This document shows positions 30,409 through 35,882 of a DNA stretch of 64,000 nt, piece by piece; the stretch's first letter is position 1; each line of letters begins with the position of its first letter. The position numbers were made by a program, and so were the translations under genes. The stretch is from Mediannikoviicoccus vaginalis. Lineage in GTDB: Bacteria > Bacillota > Clostridia > Tissierellales > Peptoniphilaceae. The notes under the pieces were generated by a model. The model had not been told where the DNA came from. It ran no database searches and worked only from the letters and a program-made list of their open reading frames with translations. The DNA is taken from assembly GCF_928097925.1 (NCBI RefSeq), contig NZ_CAKMRI010000001.1:930001-994000 (forward strand), given 5' to 3'.

Positions 30409-30508
30409 GTATCGCTCAACTTTTCTACGTTTTACTCAACTCTTTCGCGTTTTACTCAACTCTTCCGCATTTTACTCAACTCTACTGCGATTTACTCAAC
30501 TTTTATGT
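30409..30508. repeat. Five-copy 20-bp tandem array (CTCAAC type)
   Basis: CTCAAC recurs at 30415, 30435, 30455, 30475 and 30495, an exact 20-base period, within units like TTTTACTCAACTCTTCCGCA. The unit is the same as in the large array at 57085-57768. It lies beyond the terminator of the minus-strand DUF6088 gene. Confidence 0.9.
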
Positions 30509-30510
30509 AA

Positions 30511-30536
30511 ACAAAAAGCAAAGGATCCCCCTTGCT
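30511..30536 (-). terminator. Probable terminator of the DUF6088 gene
   Basis: On the minus strand AGCAAGG pairs with CCTTTGCT (one bulge) and TTTTTG follows. Confidence 0.5.
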
Positions 30537-30573
30537 TAATTTCTGCTGAATATTATTCTAAAATCAAAAACTT

Positions 30574-31173
30574 TTAACTATTAATTTCTCTTATCACTTC
30601 ATATATCCATGATGGGACCGATTTTGCTTCATTCATTAAATCTGCTCTCTCTTTTTCAGATAAGTTTCCTCTTATCTTTTGTACAACCTGATCATTTATA
30701 TTTTCCTTGCCCAAAGACTTGATTGCCTGAATTACAGTTGCAGTCTTTAAAGACATGTTGGCAATTTCTCCAGGATTTACCTTTTTAAATTCCAAAGTAG
30801 TATCGCCTATCTTATATTCCTTGTATCTCCCACTTGAAATATATTTATAATGAGTCGGAACCTGTGATGATAAACCCAATAAATTTAAAGCAGTACTATT
30901 ATATGGAGCAATATTCCAATTATATTTTCTAGCTATAGCTAAAGCTAGCTCATGAATAGATACCTCTTCATATTCACCAATTAGCTCGCTATACCTAGGA
31001 TTATAATAAAATCCATTTATTACCCTTTTGATTTTGCCTTCGGAAACAAGTTGATTTAAAGTTCTGCGAACAGTTTCTTTTCCAGCTATATCTAAAAAAT
31101 CATTATTAATAAAAACTTTTTCGTTGCTCAAATTTTTAATTCTATTTTTTATTTGATCTAAGTATGAAGTCAT
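30574..31173 (-). CDS. DUF6088 / AbiEi-antitoxin-like transcription factor
   Basis: 199 residues. The N-terminal half is a winged helix (FLDIAGKETVRRTLNQLVSEGKIKRVINGFYY) of the type that starts AbiEi antitoxins and DUF6088 proteins; the middle has the ALAIARKYNWNIAPYNSTALNLLGLSSQVPTHYKYISSGR-like region shared by that group (family recognition, not searched). The start is ATG 31173 after AGGAG; 46 upstream in-frame codons run through a tandem repeat and are not real. In AbiE loci this protein represses its own promoter and neutralises an AbiEii nucleotidyltransferase. No such toxin is next to it, so it is an orphan here. A 34-base palindrome covering its promoter fits autoregulation. Confidence 0.75.
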   Translation of the reverse strand: MTSYLDQIKNRIKNLSNEKVFINNDFLDIAGKETVRRTLNQLVSEGKIKRVINGFYYNPRYSELIGEYEEVSIHELALAIARKYNWNIAPYNSTALNLLGLSSQVPTHYKYISSGRYKEYKIGDTTLEFKKVNPGEIANMSLKTATVIQAIKSLGKENINDQVVQKIRGNLSEKERADLMNEAKSVPSWIYEVIREINS

Positions 31174-31183
31174 TTTACACTCC

Positions 31184-31217
31184 TTTCTCCCGAATATTAT
31201 ATCATATTCGGGAGAAA
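31184..31217 (-). promoter_or_regulatory. Palindromic operator/promoter of the DUF6088 gene
   Basis: Two perfect 14-bp arms (TTTCTCCCGAATAT and its complement) flank a six-base centre. On the minus strand a TATAAT lies across centre and arm, so a protein bound here would block the promoter. The end touches the ribosome binding site, so the transcript leader is very short. Confidence 0.7.
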
Positions 31218-31236
31218 TATACTTTATCCTTAACAT

Positions 31237-31349
31237 TACAGCCAAATACTGGAATAAATTACGTCCAAATACCGGAATAAAATATAGCCAAATACTGGAA
31301 TGGATAGCCATTTACTGGAATGAATTACGGCCAAATACTGGAATAAAAT
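31237..31349. repeat. Five-copy degenerate tandem repeat (ATTCCAGTATTTGG type)
   Basis: On the minus strand ATTCCAGTATTTGG-like cores recur five times at 20-23 base intervals, separated by CGTAATT or CTATATT. One copy has AAATGG, one GGTATTTGGA. The array ends just upstream of the palindromic promoter of the DUF6088 gene. Confidence 0.85.
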
Positions 31350-31364
31350 ACATTCCTATTCTCA

Positions 31365-31412
31365 AACTTCCAACTTCCAACTTCTCACTTCTCACTTCTC
31401 ACTTCTCACTAC
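31365..31412. repeat. Pyrimidine tract, CTTCTCA repeats
   Basis: CTTCCAA twice, then CTTCTCA four times in a row. Degenerate tracts of the same kind occur near 12007, 30277, 37648, 38775, 56795 (complement) and 59505 (complement). Confidence 0.8.
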
Positions 31413-31423
31413 TTTTCCCACAT

Positions 31424-31462
31424 AAAAAGACGATTGTCATTCACTTACACAATCGCCCTTTT
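31424..31462 (-). terminator. Terminator downstream of the winged-helix remnant
   Basis: CGATTGT and ACAATCG arms with flanking G-T/A-T pairs; CTTTTTATG follows on the minus strand. Confidence 0.6.
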
Positions 31463-31483
31463 TATTATACAAATCCCCCACTA

Positions 31484-31879
31484 TTATTTTTTTACTTTCC
31501 AATACCCACTTTTTGAACTACCTACATACTCAATTAATTTATCATCAGTAAGTTTTTTCAAATCTCGTTTAATTGTCCTTTCTGTTAAATTAAACTTTTT
31601 GGATAAATCAGTAGCTGTTATTCCATGATTATTTTCAATTATTCTAATAATTTGTTTTCTTCTCTCTGGAGGCTTTAATCTTTGGGTGTCATTTACGTCT
31701 TTTTGGGTGACATTTTTATCTTTTTGAGTGACATTTTGGGTGACATTTACGTCTTTTTGGGTGTCACTTTGACCCTCATTTTGACCCTCACTTTGACCTT
31801 CATTTTGACCGACATTTTGACTGACATTTGTCTCACTTTGACCGACATTCTTCTCACTTCTATTAAAGGGGTCTCCCAT
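31484..31879 (-). pseudogene. 3' remnant of a Schlafen-type ATP-binding protein (winged helix)
   Basis: 131 codons. The C-terminal 65 residues form a DeoR/HTH_11-like winged helix (GITATDLSKKFNLTERTIKRDLKKLTDDKLIEYVG...GYWKV), the kind that ends many AlbA_2/Schlafen-type ATP-binding proteins. Before it is a low-complexity run of VGQN, EGQS and VTQKD units of four to eight residues, encoded by tandem DNA repeats. The ATG has no ribosome binding site, and the sequence 15-25 bases upstream is the left edge of a mosaic repeat, so the body of the gene seems to have been replaced. It could still be a short free-standing regulator. Its stop and terminator are intact. Confidence 0.5.
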
Positions 31880-32102
31880 TGGTTAAAAAAGGAATTATAT
31901 CAGAAATAAAAAGGTGGTAGGGTGAAACAGTACAGAATAACATATTAATAAACTTTTGCAGATGCTTTTCTAAGAAAAGCATCTGGGATTCTTCGACTTC
32001 AATTTTTTGTTCCAAAAAATTTACGCTCAGAATGACAATGAGGGGGAGGGAACGTTCCTAGGGAGAAGAGAAAACTTACGTAACACGATTATAAAACAAA
32101 AA

Positions 32103-32245
32103 GAAAATCCAACAAGATTTTCTTCTTCTCACTAAGCAGGTTTTCAGGACGGCCAGTCCTGAATCGTTTGGAAGGTAAGGAAGAGGGGATTTCAAGGGGA
32201 GAACGTTAGAAACCATACGAAAAGGTTTCTTAGTTCTCCCCTTGG
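32103..32245 (-). repeat. Structured repeat, module C copy 1
   Basis: Read on the minus strand: GGGGAGAAC...GTTCTCCCC nine-bp stem holding an inner AGAAACC/GGTTTCT stem, then TTGAAATCCCCTCTTCCTTA, CAGGACTGGCCGTCCTG palindrome, and the GAAAATC/GATTTTC terminal hairpin. Nearly identical to the copy at 59833. Confidence 0.85.
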
Positions 32246-32507
32246 GATGATTTTTAATAAAAGTTTTTATAAAAAACTTGCTCACTACTCCTGTCCCTGG
32301 AGTAAAGAGAATAACTATATTGGAAAGAATATCGTAGTAGGTCATAGACCTACAAAATAACATATTAATAAACTTTAGCGTGAACTTTCTACTAGAAAGT
32401 TCACGAGATGTTTCGACTCGCTTTGCTCGCTCAACATGACATAATTGGGGACAATATTCCTAGGAAGAAGATGTTCAAAATATATTACGTGCCGCAAGGC
32501 ACTAAAA

Positions 32508-32637
32508 GAAAATCCAACAAGATTTTCTACAACTTACAACGGGGTTTGGGGTATCCCCAAGCGTTTTAAGGGTGTAAAAGGTTGGGTTTCAGGGATAGGA
32601 TATGAGGGAAAATCGCAATCCCCTTCATCCTGCCCTT
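32508..32637 (-). repeat. Structured repeat, module B copy 3
   Basis: Inverted copy of the 11634 element. Changes in the first hairpin (GGGCAGGAT, inner stem TTTTCCC) keep most pairing. Confidence 0.85.
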
Positions 32638-32725
32638 GGATTAAAGAGATTAACTATATTGGAAAGAATATCGTAGTAGGTCATAGACCTACAAAATATA
32701 TCCATAACGGTTGTAGGTGTTAAAC

Positions 32726-33181
32726 CTACATCGTAAACCTCCTCCTGTCTTCTACCAGTATCCCACACAGTATTCCATCATTCATTTTCTTTCTCACCAG
32801 TGTCTTATTATCTAAAACTTTTATTTCAACACCATTTTTTAAGTACAATATTCCGTCATTACATTCTTTTATTTTGTTCAAATTTACAAAGGCAAGAGTT
32901 CCATCATTTTTGCAAATCGGTTTTCTCGTCTTTATTCCAATGTAAATGTGGTTTTTATCAAAGACATGTGGAAGGGACTTTTTTAACGAAGAATATTTTT
33001 TTATTAGTTCATGTACTTGTTTCATATCTATTAGTTCTGTTTTTGCTATTTCCTTTAACACTGTATTTATCTTTCTTTTGTCTATTATAGTCTCGCCATT
33101 TTCAAGGTAAATTTTTGTGGCATCTCCAAATCCCTTTTCATAAATTGGTTCGACCGCTACGATATTTTCTTTAAAAAACAT
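32726..33181 (-). CDS. ComK-like regulator under SOS-box control
   Basis: 151 residues, no signal peptide or membrane segment. The second half (KSLPHVFDKNHIYIGIKTRKPICKN... and FVNLNKI... LYLKNGVEIKV) fits the layout of ComK (a K-x-P/D strand, a threonine-arginine turn with Cys, then a V/F-x-NG strand). The FVNLNKI...YLKNG part also resembles the end of a LytTR domain, so a LytTR-like DNA-binding protein is the main alternative. Either way a DNA-binding regulator is likely. The start is ATG 33181 after AAGGAGG; 16 upstream in-frame codons would run through the promoter. It is divergent from a small sigma-factor operon. B. subtilis ComK is longer (192 residues). Confidence 0.5.
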   Translation of the reverse strand: MFFKENIVAVEPIYEKGFGDATKIYLENGETIIDKRKINTVLKEIAKTELIDMKQVHELIKKYSSLKKSLPHVFDKNHIYIGIKTRKPICKNDGTLAFVNLNKIKECNDGILYLKNGVEIKVLDNKTLVRKKMNDGILCGILVEDRRRFTM

Positions 33182-33200
33182 ATAAAACCTCCTTAAGGAA

Positions 33201-33229
33201 AGTATAGCAGAACATATGTTCTCAGTCAA
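33201..33229 (-). promoter_or_regulatory. Sigma-A promoter with perfect SOS (DinR/LexA) box in the spacer
   Basis: Minus strand: TTGACT (33229-33224), 17 bases, TATACT (33206-33201). The spacer contains AGAACATATGTTCT (33209-33222), a perfect palindrome identical to the GAAC-N4-GTTC Gram-positive SOS core. LexA bound here would block RNA polymerase. Confidence 0.85.
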
Positions 33230-33249
33230 TATTCCTTATATTTTTCTTC

Positions 33250-33305
33250 AATTCCCGTTTTTTATAATTCCAAATTCAGTTTTATTATGTAAGCACCCGG
33301 GAATT
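33250..33305 (+). promoter_or_regulatory. Upstream region of the sigma-factor operon
   Basis: AATTCCCG (33250-33257) and CGGGAATT (33298-33305) form an 8-bp inverted repeat 40 bases apart, with TATAAT at 33263-33268 between them. It may be an operator or a leader hairpin. The promoter could also be read by the encoded sigma factor; no second copy of such a promoter was found to compare. Confidence 0.4.
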
Positions 33306-33332
33306 TAACGCAGCTGCAAGAAAGGTTTTGTT

Positions 33333-33899
33333 TTGAAAACTGATATGCAGATTGAAAAGATTATTGAAAACAAAGACATAAAAAATGTAGATGTGATTGT
33401 AAAGAAGTATCATCCCCTTATAGTGTCCTCTATTAACAGGTACTATAACAAGCCCCACGAGTTTGAAGAGCTATACGATGAAGGCGTGTTAGAAATTTGT
33501 GAAGCATTAAGGGACTATGATGTTAAAAGAAATGATTCATTTGGTGGCTATTTGAAGTCACGACTTTATTTCTTTTATATTAGCAAGAATAAAGAGAAGG
33601 AAAGTTTGTCCTTAGATGAGCCCATTGGCGAAGATGATTTAACATTGATGGACACTTTGATGGACCCTTCCAATATTGAAGATGATTTTGAAGAAAGGGA
33701 AGAATACAAGGCACTTTATAAAGGGATTAGTTCTTTAACCCATAGACAAAGGAATGTGATTTTAGACTTCTATATAAAGAAGGAATCCATTTCTGATATT
33801 GCAAAAAAGTATGGTGTTAAATATAGAACTGTAGTTAATACAAAGTTTATGGCCCTTCAAAAAATAAAAAAATATTTATTGAGTAGTAAAAATTCTTAA
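33333..33899 (+). CDS. Small sigma-70 family sigma factor
   Basis: 188 residues. Region 2 (VDVIVKKYHPLIVSSINRYY, FEELYDEGVLEICEALRDYD, SFGGYLKSRLYFF) is followed by an acidic linker (SLDEPIGEDDLTLMDTLMD) and region 4 (LTHRQRNVILDFYIKKESISDIAKKYGVKYRTVVNTKFMALQKIK). Region 3 is missing, as in ECF and SigO/ComX-like factors. The start is TTG 33333: AAAGG lies eight bases upstream, whereas the first ATG (33345) is 20 bases away. It heads a run with DUF1659, DUF2922 and YvrJ proteins, an association seen in many Firmicutes (Bacillus yvrI-yvrJ is the studied relative). Divergent from the ComK-like gene. Its target genes are not evident here. Confidence 0.88.
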   Translation: MKTDMQIEKIIENKDIKNVDVIVKKYHPLIVSSINRYYNKPHEFEELYDEGVLEICEALRDYDVKRNDSFGGYLKSRLYFFYISKNKEKESLSLDEPIGEDDLTLMDTLMDPSNIEDDFEEREEYKALYKGISSLTHRQRNVILDFYIKKESISDIAKKYGVKYRTVVNTKFMALQKIKKYLLSSKNS

Positions 33900-33930
33900 A
33901 TTTGGAATATACAATTAGGAGGTGAAAGCG

Positions 33931-34128
33931 ATGCTAAAGAGCGTAAAGATGAAATTAGGCTTTGAGGTTGACAGAGACGGCAAGACTAGAATGAAGTCAA
34001 AAACTATCTCTAATATCTCAGAACAAGCAGATGACGAAAAGTTAAAAGTAGTTGCAAACAGTCTATATGCATTGATTGATGGAACTATGGTCGAAACTAC
34101 TAAGATTGTTGAATCAACAATTGAGTAG
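33931..34128 (+). CDS. DUF1659 family small protein
   Basis: 65 residues (MLKSVKMKLGFEVDRDGKTRMKSKTISNIS...). Family recognised from its size, the KTISNI.. stretch and its neighbour. The start is ATG 33931, eight bases after AGGAGG; a GTG three codons earlier overlaps the ribosome binding site. Function unknown; always met beside DUF2922 and YvrJ in the organisms I recall. Confidence 0.8.
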   Translation: MLKSVKMKLGFEVDRDGKTRMKSKTISNISEQADDEKLKVVANSLYALIDGTMVETTKIVESTIE

Positions 34129-34160
34129 TTCGTGGTAAATGGACAAAGGAGGTGAATTAG

Positions 34161-34379
34161 ATGGCAAAATATCTTTCTATGAAGTTTAAGAATGAACTTA
34201 ATGACAGTGGTATGGTTAGACTTGATTATATTAAGGATGACCTAAACGATGAACAAGTAAAAGCTGCTGTTACAGCGATTGTTGACAATAAGGTGCTTGT
34301 AGGCAAGAAAGGCGTTCTTGACCAAGCAGTACAAGCGAGGGTTGTTGAAACAACTTATCAAGATTTTAGTATATTATAG
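34161..34379 (+). CDS. DUF2922 family small protein
   Basis: 72 residues (MAKYLSMKFKNELNDSGMVRLDYIKDDLNDEQVKAAVTAIVDNKV...). Follows DUF1659 by 32 bases with AAGGAGGTGA before ATG. Function unknown. Both small proteins are beta-rich and share length and general pattern, which suggests they may form a hetero-oligomer; that is inference. Confidence 0.8.
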   Translation: MAKYLSMKFKNELNDSGMVRLDYIKDDLNDEQVKAAVTAIVDNKVLVGKKGVLDQAVQARVVETTYQDFSIL

Positions 34380-34382
34380 TTA

Positions 34383-34406
34383 GAGTCCGGCTTTATGCCG
34401 GATTTT
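34383..34406 (+). terminator. Hairpin between DUF2922 and yvrJ
   Basis: TCCGGC and GCCGGA arms, five-base loop, only four T. Probably a partial terminator that lowers yvrJ expression. Confidence 0.55.
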
Positions 34407-34426
34407 GACTATGGAAAGGAGATATG

Positions 34427-34570
34427 ATGACAGAGTTATTAGAATATGTATCCAATATAGGTTTCCCAATAGTTCTTTCGTGGTTTTTAATTACCAGAAT
34501 TGAGTCAAAATTGGAAACACTATCGGAAAGTATAAAAGAACTTGCCATAGTAATTGAGGGTTTACAGTAA
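34427..34570 (+). CDS. YvrJ family small membrane protein
   Basis: 47 residues: MTELLEYVSNIGFPIVLSWF begins a single membrane helix (ISNIGFPIVLSWFLI), followed by a charged amphipathic helix (RIESKLETLSESIKELA). This is the YvrJ pattern. AAAGGAG lies five bases before ATG 34427 (another ATG one codon earlier is too close). A strong terminator follows, closing the sigma-DUF1659-DUF2922-YvrJ operon. Confidence 0.85.
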   Translation: MTELLEYVSNIGFPIVLSWFLITRIESKLETLSESIKELAIVIEGLQ

Positions 34571-34573
34571 AAA

Positions 34574-34613
34574 GGAGGATGTGTCAGGGTTAATCTGGCA
34601 CATCCTCTTTTTA
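34574..34613 (+). terminator. Strong terminator after yvrJ
   Basis: AGGATGTGTCAG pairs with CTGGCACATCCT (one G-T), seven-base loop, then CTTTTT. Confidence 0.92.
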
Positions 34614-34705
34614 CGAGCTTATTAAAAAAAGCTCGCAAAAGTTTATTGTTTTGTAGGTCGATGACCTACTACTTTTTTTATTTCTAATATCATCTTTCTT
34701 TTAAC

Positions 34706-34845
34706 CAAGGGAAGAACTAAGAAACCTTTTCGTATGGTTTCTAACGTTCTCCCCTTGAAATCCCCTCTTCCTTACCTTCCAAACGACTTGGGGATTATCC
34801 CCAAGACCCCTTTTATAAAGCTGTAGAAAATCTTGTTGGATTTTC
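34706..34845 (+). repeat. Structured repeat, module C copy 2 (hybrid with B)
   Basis: Starts like module C (GGAAGAACTAAGAAACC ... GTTCTCCCC) but from the middle reads ACTTGGGGATTATCCCCAAG, the B-type palindrome, instead of the C-type CAGGACTGGCCGTCCTG. It shows B and C are subfamilies of one element. Ends with GAAAATCTTGTTGGATTTTC. Confidence 0.85.
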
Positions 34846-35204
34846 TTTTAGTGCCTTCGGCACATAGTGCATTTTGTACATCTTCTTCCTCGAAGTGTTA
34901 GCCCCTCTTATGTCATCTTGAGCGAAAAAATTTCGAAGAAATTTTGTAGTCGAAAGATCTCGAGATTTTCTTTGAAAATCTCGCTAAAGTTTCTTAATAT
35001 GTTTTTCTGTAGTTTTTCACCCTAAGAAGTGTTATCCCTTCTTGTGTCATTCTGAGCGAAAAAATTTTTGAAAAAAATTTTGCAGTCGAAGAATCTCGAA
35101 CACTTTTTCTAAAAAAGTGTTCGCTAAACCCTCATAATATGTTATTCTAAGTTTTATAAACTTACCAAATCCTTATTATATCAACATATTCATTCCTAAA
35201 CCCA

Positions 35205-35333
35205 GGGACAGGATGAAGGGGATTGCGATTTCCCCTCATATCCTATCCCTGAAACCCAACCTTTTACACCCTTAAAACGCTTGGGGATACCCCAAACCCC
35301 AGTATAAGAAGTAGAAAATCTTGCTGGATTTTC
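35205..35333 (+). repeat. Structured repeat, module B copy 4
   Basis: Same layout as the copy at 11634; the terminal hairpin loop has one change (TTGCTG). Confidence 0.85.
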
Positions 35334-35434
35334 CGTATTTTTATATCCTACTAAGTATCTATCTAACATCCTGATTCAAACATATAACTTCTTACAACAC
35401 TTAGACCAATTATGTAAAGTGATTTTTTATTAAA

Positions 35435-35486
35435 GACCAAAAAAACTGTTAGGGTACACTGATTCAAATACCATAACAGTTTTTTA
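35435..35486 (-). terminator. Terminator of the rnlA-rnlB-like operon
   Basis: AAAAACTGTTA and TAACAGTTTTT arms, about 22-base loop; T run on the minus strand. A very similar hairpin ends the plus-strand gene at 38.7 kb. Confidence 0.75.
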
Positions 35487-35505
35487 ATGATTAATTTTTA
35501 ATATT

Positions 35506-35853
35506 TTAAGATGTTGCTATTAATTTTTTTTGAGAATTTGTTAAAATTGAATTATTTAGCCATGCAGGTTCTGTATTAATTATAGAATTAGCTTTATCAA
35601 TTATAGCATCATTAACCATTACATAAGCATATTGGTTTAAATCCAATGTACCATCTTGATCAATTTTCACTTCAATAAATCTATAGCTATTCAAGCCAGA
35701 AACTAGAGCAGTGTCTACTAAAACCTTACCTCCAGGTAAAGGAAGCTGTTTTATATTTTTTAGGCAAGCAGAAATTTTTTCTTTATAATCCAGTAATGTT
35801 ATTATATTATTATAACCTGATAGATTTAGATCATTTATTAAATAGTTTGTCAT
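35506..35853 (-). CDS. rnlB: RnlB-like antitoxin
   Basis: 115 residues, cytoplasmic, mildly acidic. Size, position directly after an RnlA-like toxin, and the pattern GGKVLVDTALVSGLNSYRFIEV...GTLDL...VNDAIIDKAN (compare the G-x-I-L-F-D ... N-R-F-V core of E. coli RnlB) support the call. RnlB binds the HEPN active site of RnlA and blocks RNA cleavage. It starts 29 bases after the toxin stop with AGGAGG before ATG, so the two are co-transcribed with toxin first, the same order as E. coli rnlAB. Overall identity to E. coli RnlB appears low, so the call leans on context. Confidence 0.6.
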   Translation of the reverse strand: MTNYLINDLNLSGYNNIITLLDYKEKISACLKNIKQLPLPGGKVLVDTALVSGLNSYRFIEVKIDQDGTLDLNQYAYVMVNDAIIDKANSIINTEPAWLNNSILTNSQKKLIATS

Positions 35854-35882
35854 AAAAATTCCTCCTTCCTAAATATCTGTAA

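Larger units (their letters stand above)
31897..32725. repeat. Intergenic mosaic 3: inverted A-C-A-B modules
   Basis: The densest mosaic, all modules in the minus orientation: a GGTGGTAGGGTGAAAC edge and AATAACATATTA; A at 31958-32036; C at 32103-32245; GTAGGTC/GACCTAC hairpin at 32335-32352 with AATAACATATTA; A at 32378-32440; B at 32508-32637; GTAGGTC hairpin again at 32677-32693. CCTAGG-A-containing linkers (TTCCTAGG) precede C and B. Confidence 0.85.
34614..35440. repeat. Intergenic mosaic 4: C-A-A-B modules
   Basis: No credible gene. In order: CGAGCTT/AAGCTCG hairpin, GTAGGTC/GACCTAC hairpin (34654-34670), C at 34706-34845, GTGCC/GGCAC hairpin, A at 34912-34983, A at 35045-35124, AATATGTTATTCT, B at 35205-35333. 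The two A copies have different inner stems (AAAATTTC and AAAATTTTT types; GAGATTTTC and GAACACTTTTT types), all still paired. Confidence 0.85.

Noticed and set aside
30574-31311. Long form of the DUF6088 gene with 46 extra N-terminal residues
   Set aside because: The extension translates the ATTCCAGTATTTGG tandem repeat and the operator palindrome; the ribosome binding site supports ATG 31173.
32076-32363. Minus-strand frame repeated at 59806-60033
   Set aside because: Shared peptide is a translation of module C; the third copy of C does not keep the frame and no translation signals are present.
32726-33229. Long form of the ComK-like gene starting at 33229
   Set aside because: It would place the SOS box and both promoter boxes inside the coding region; AAGGAGG supports ATG 33181.
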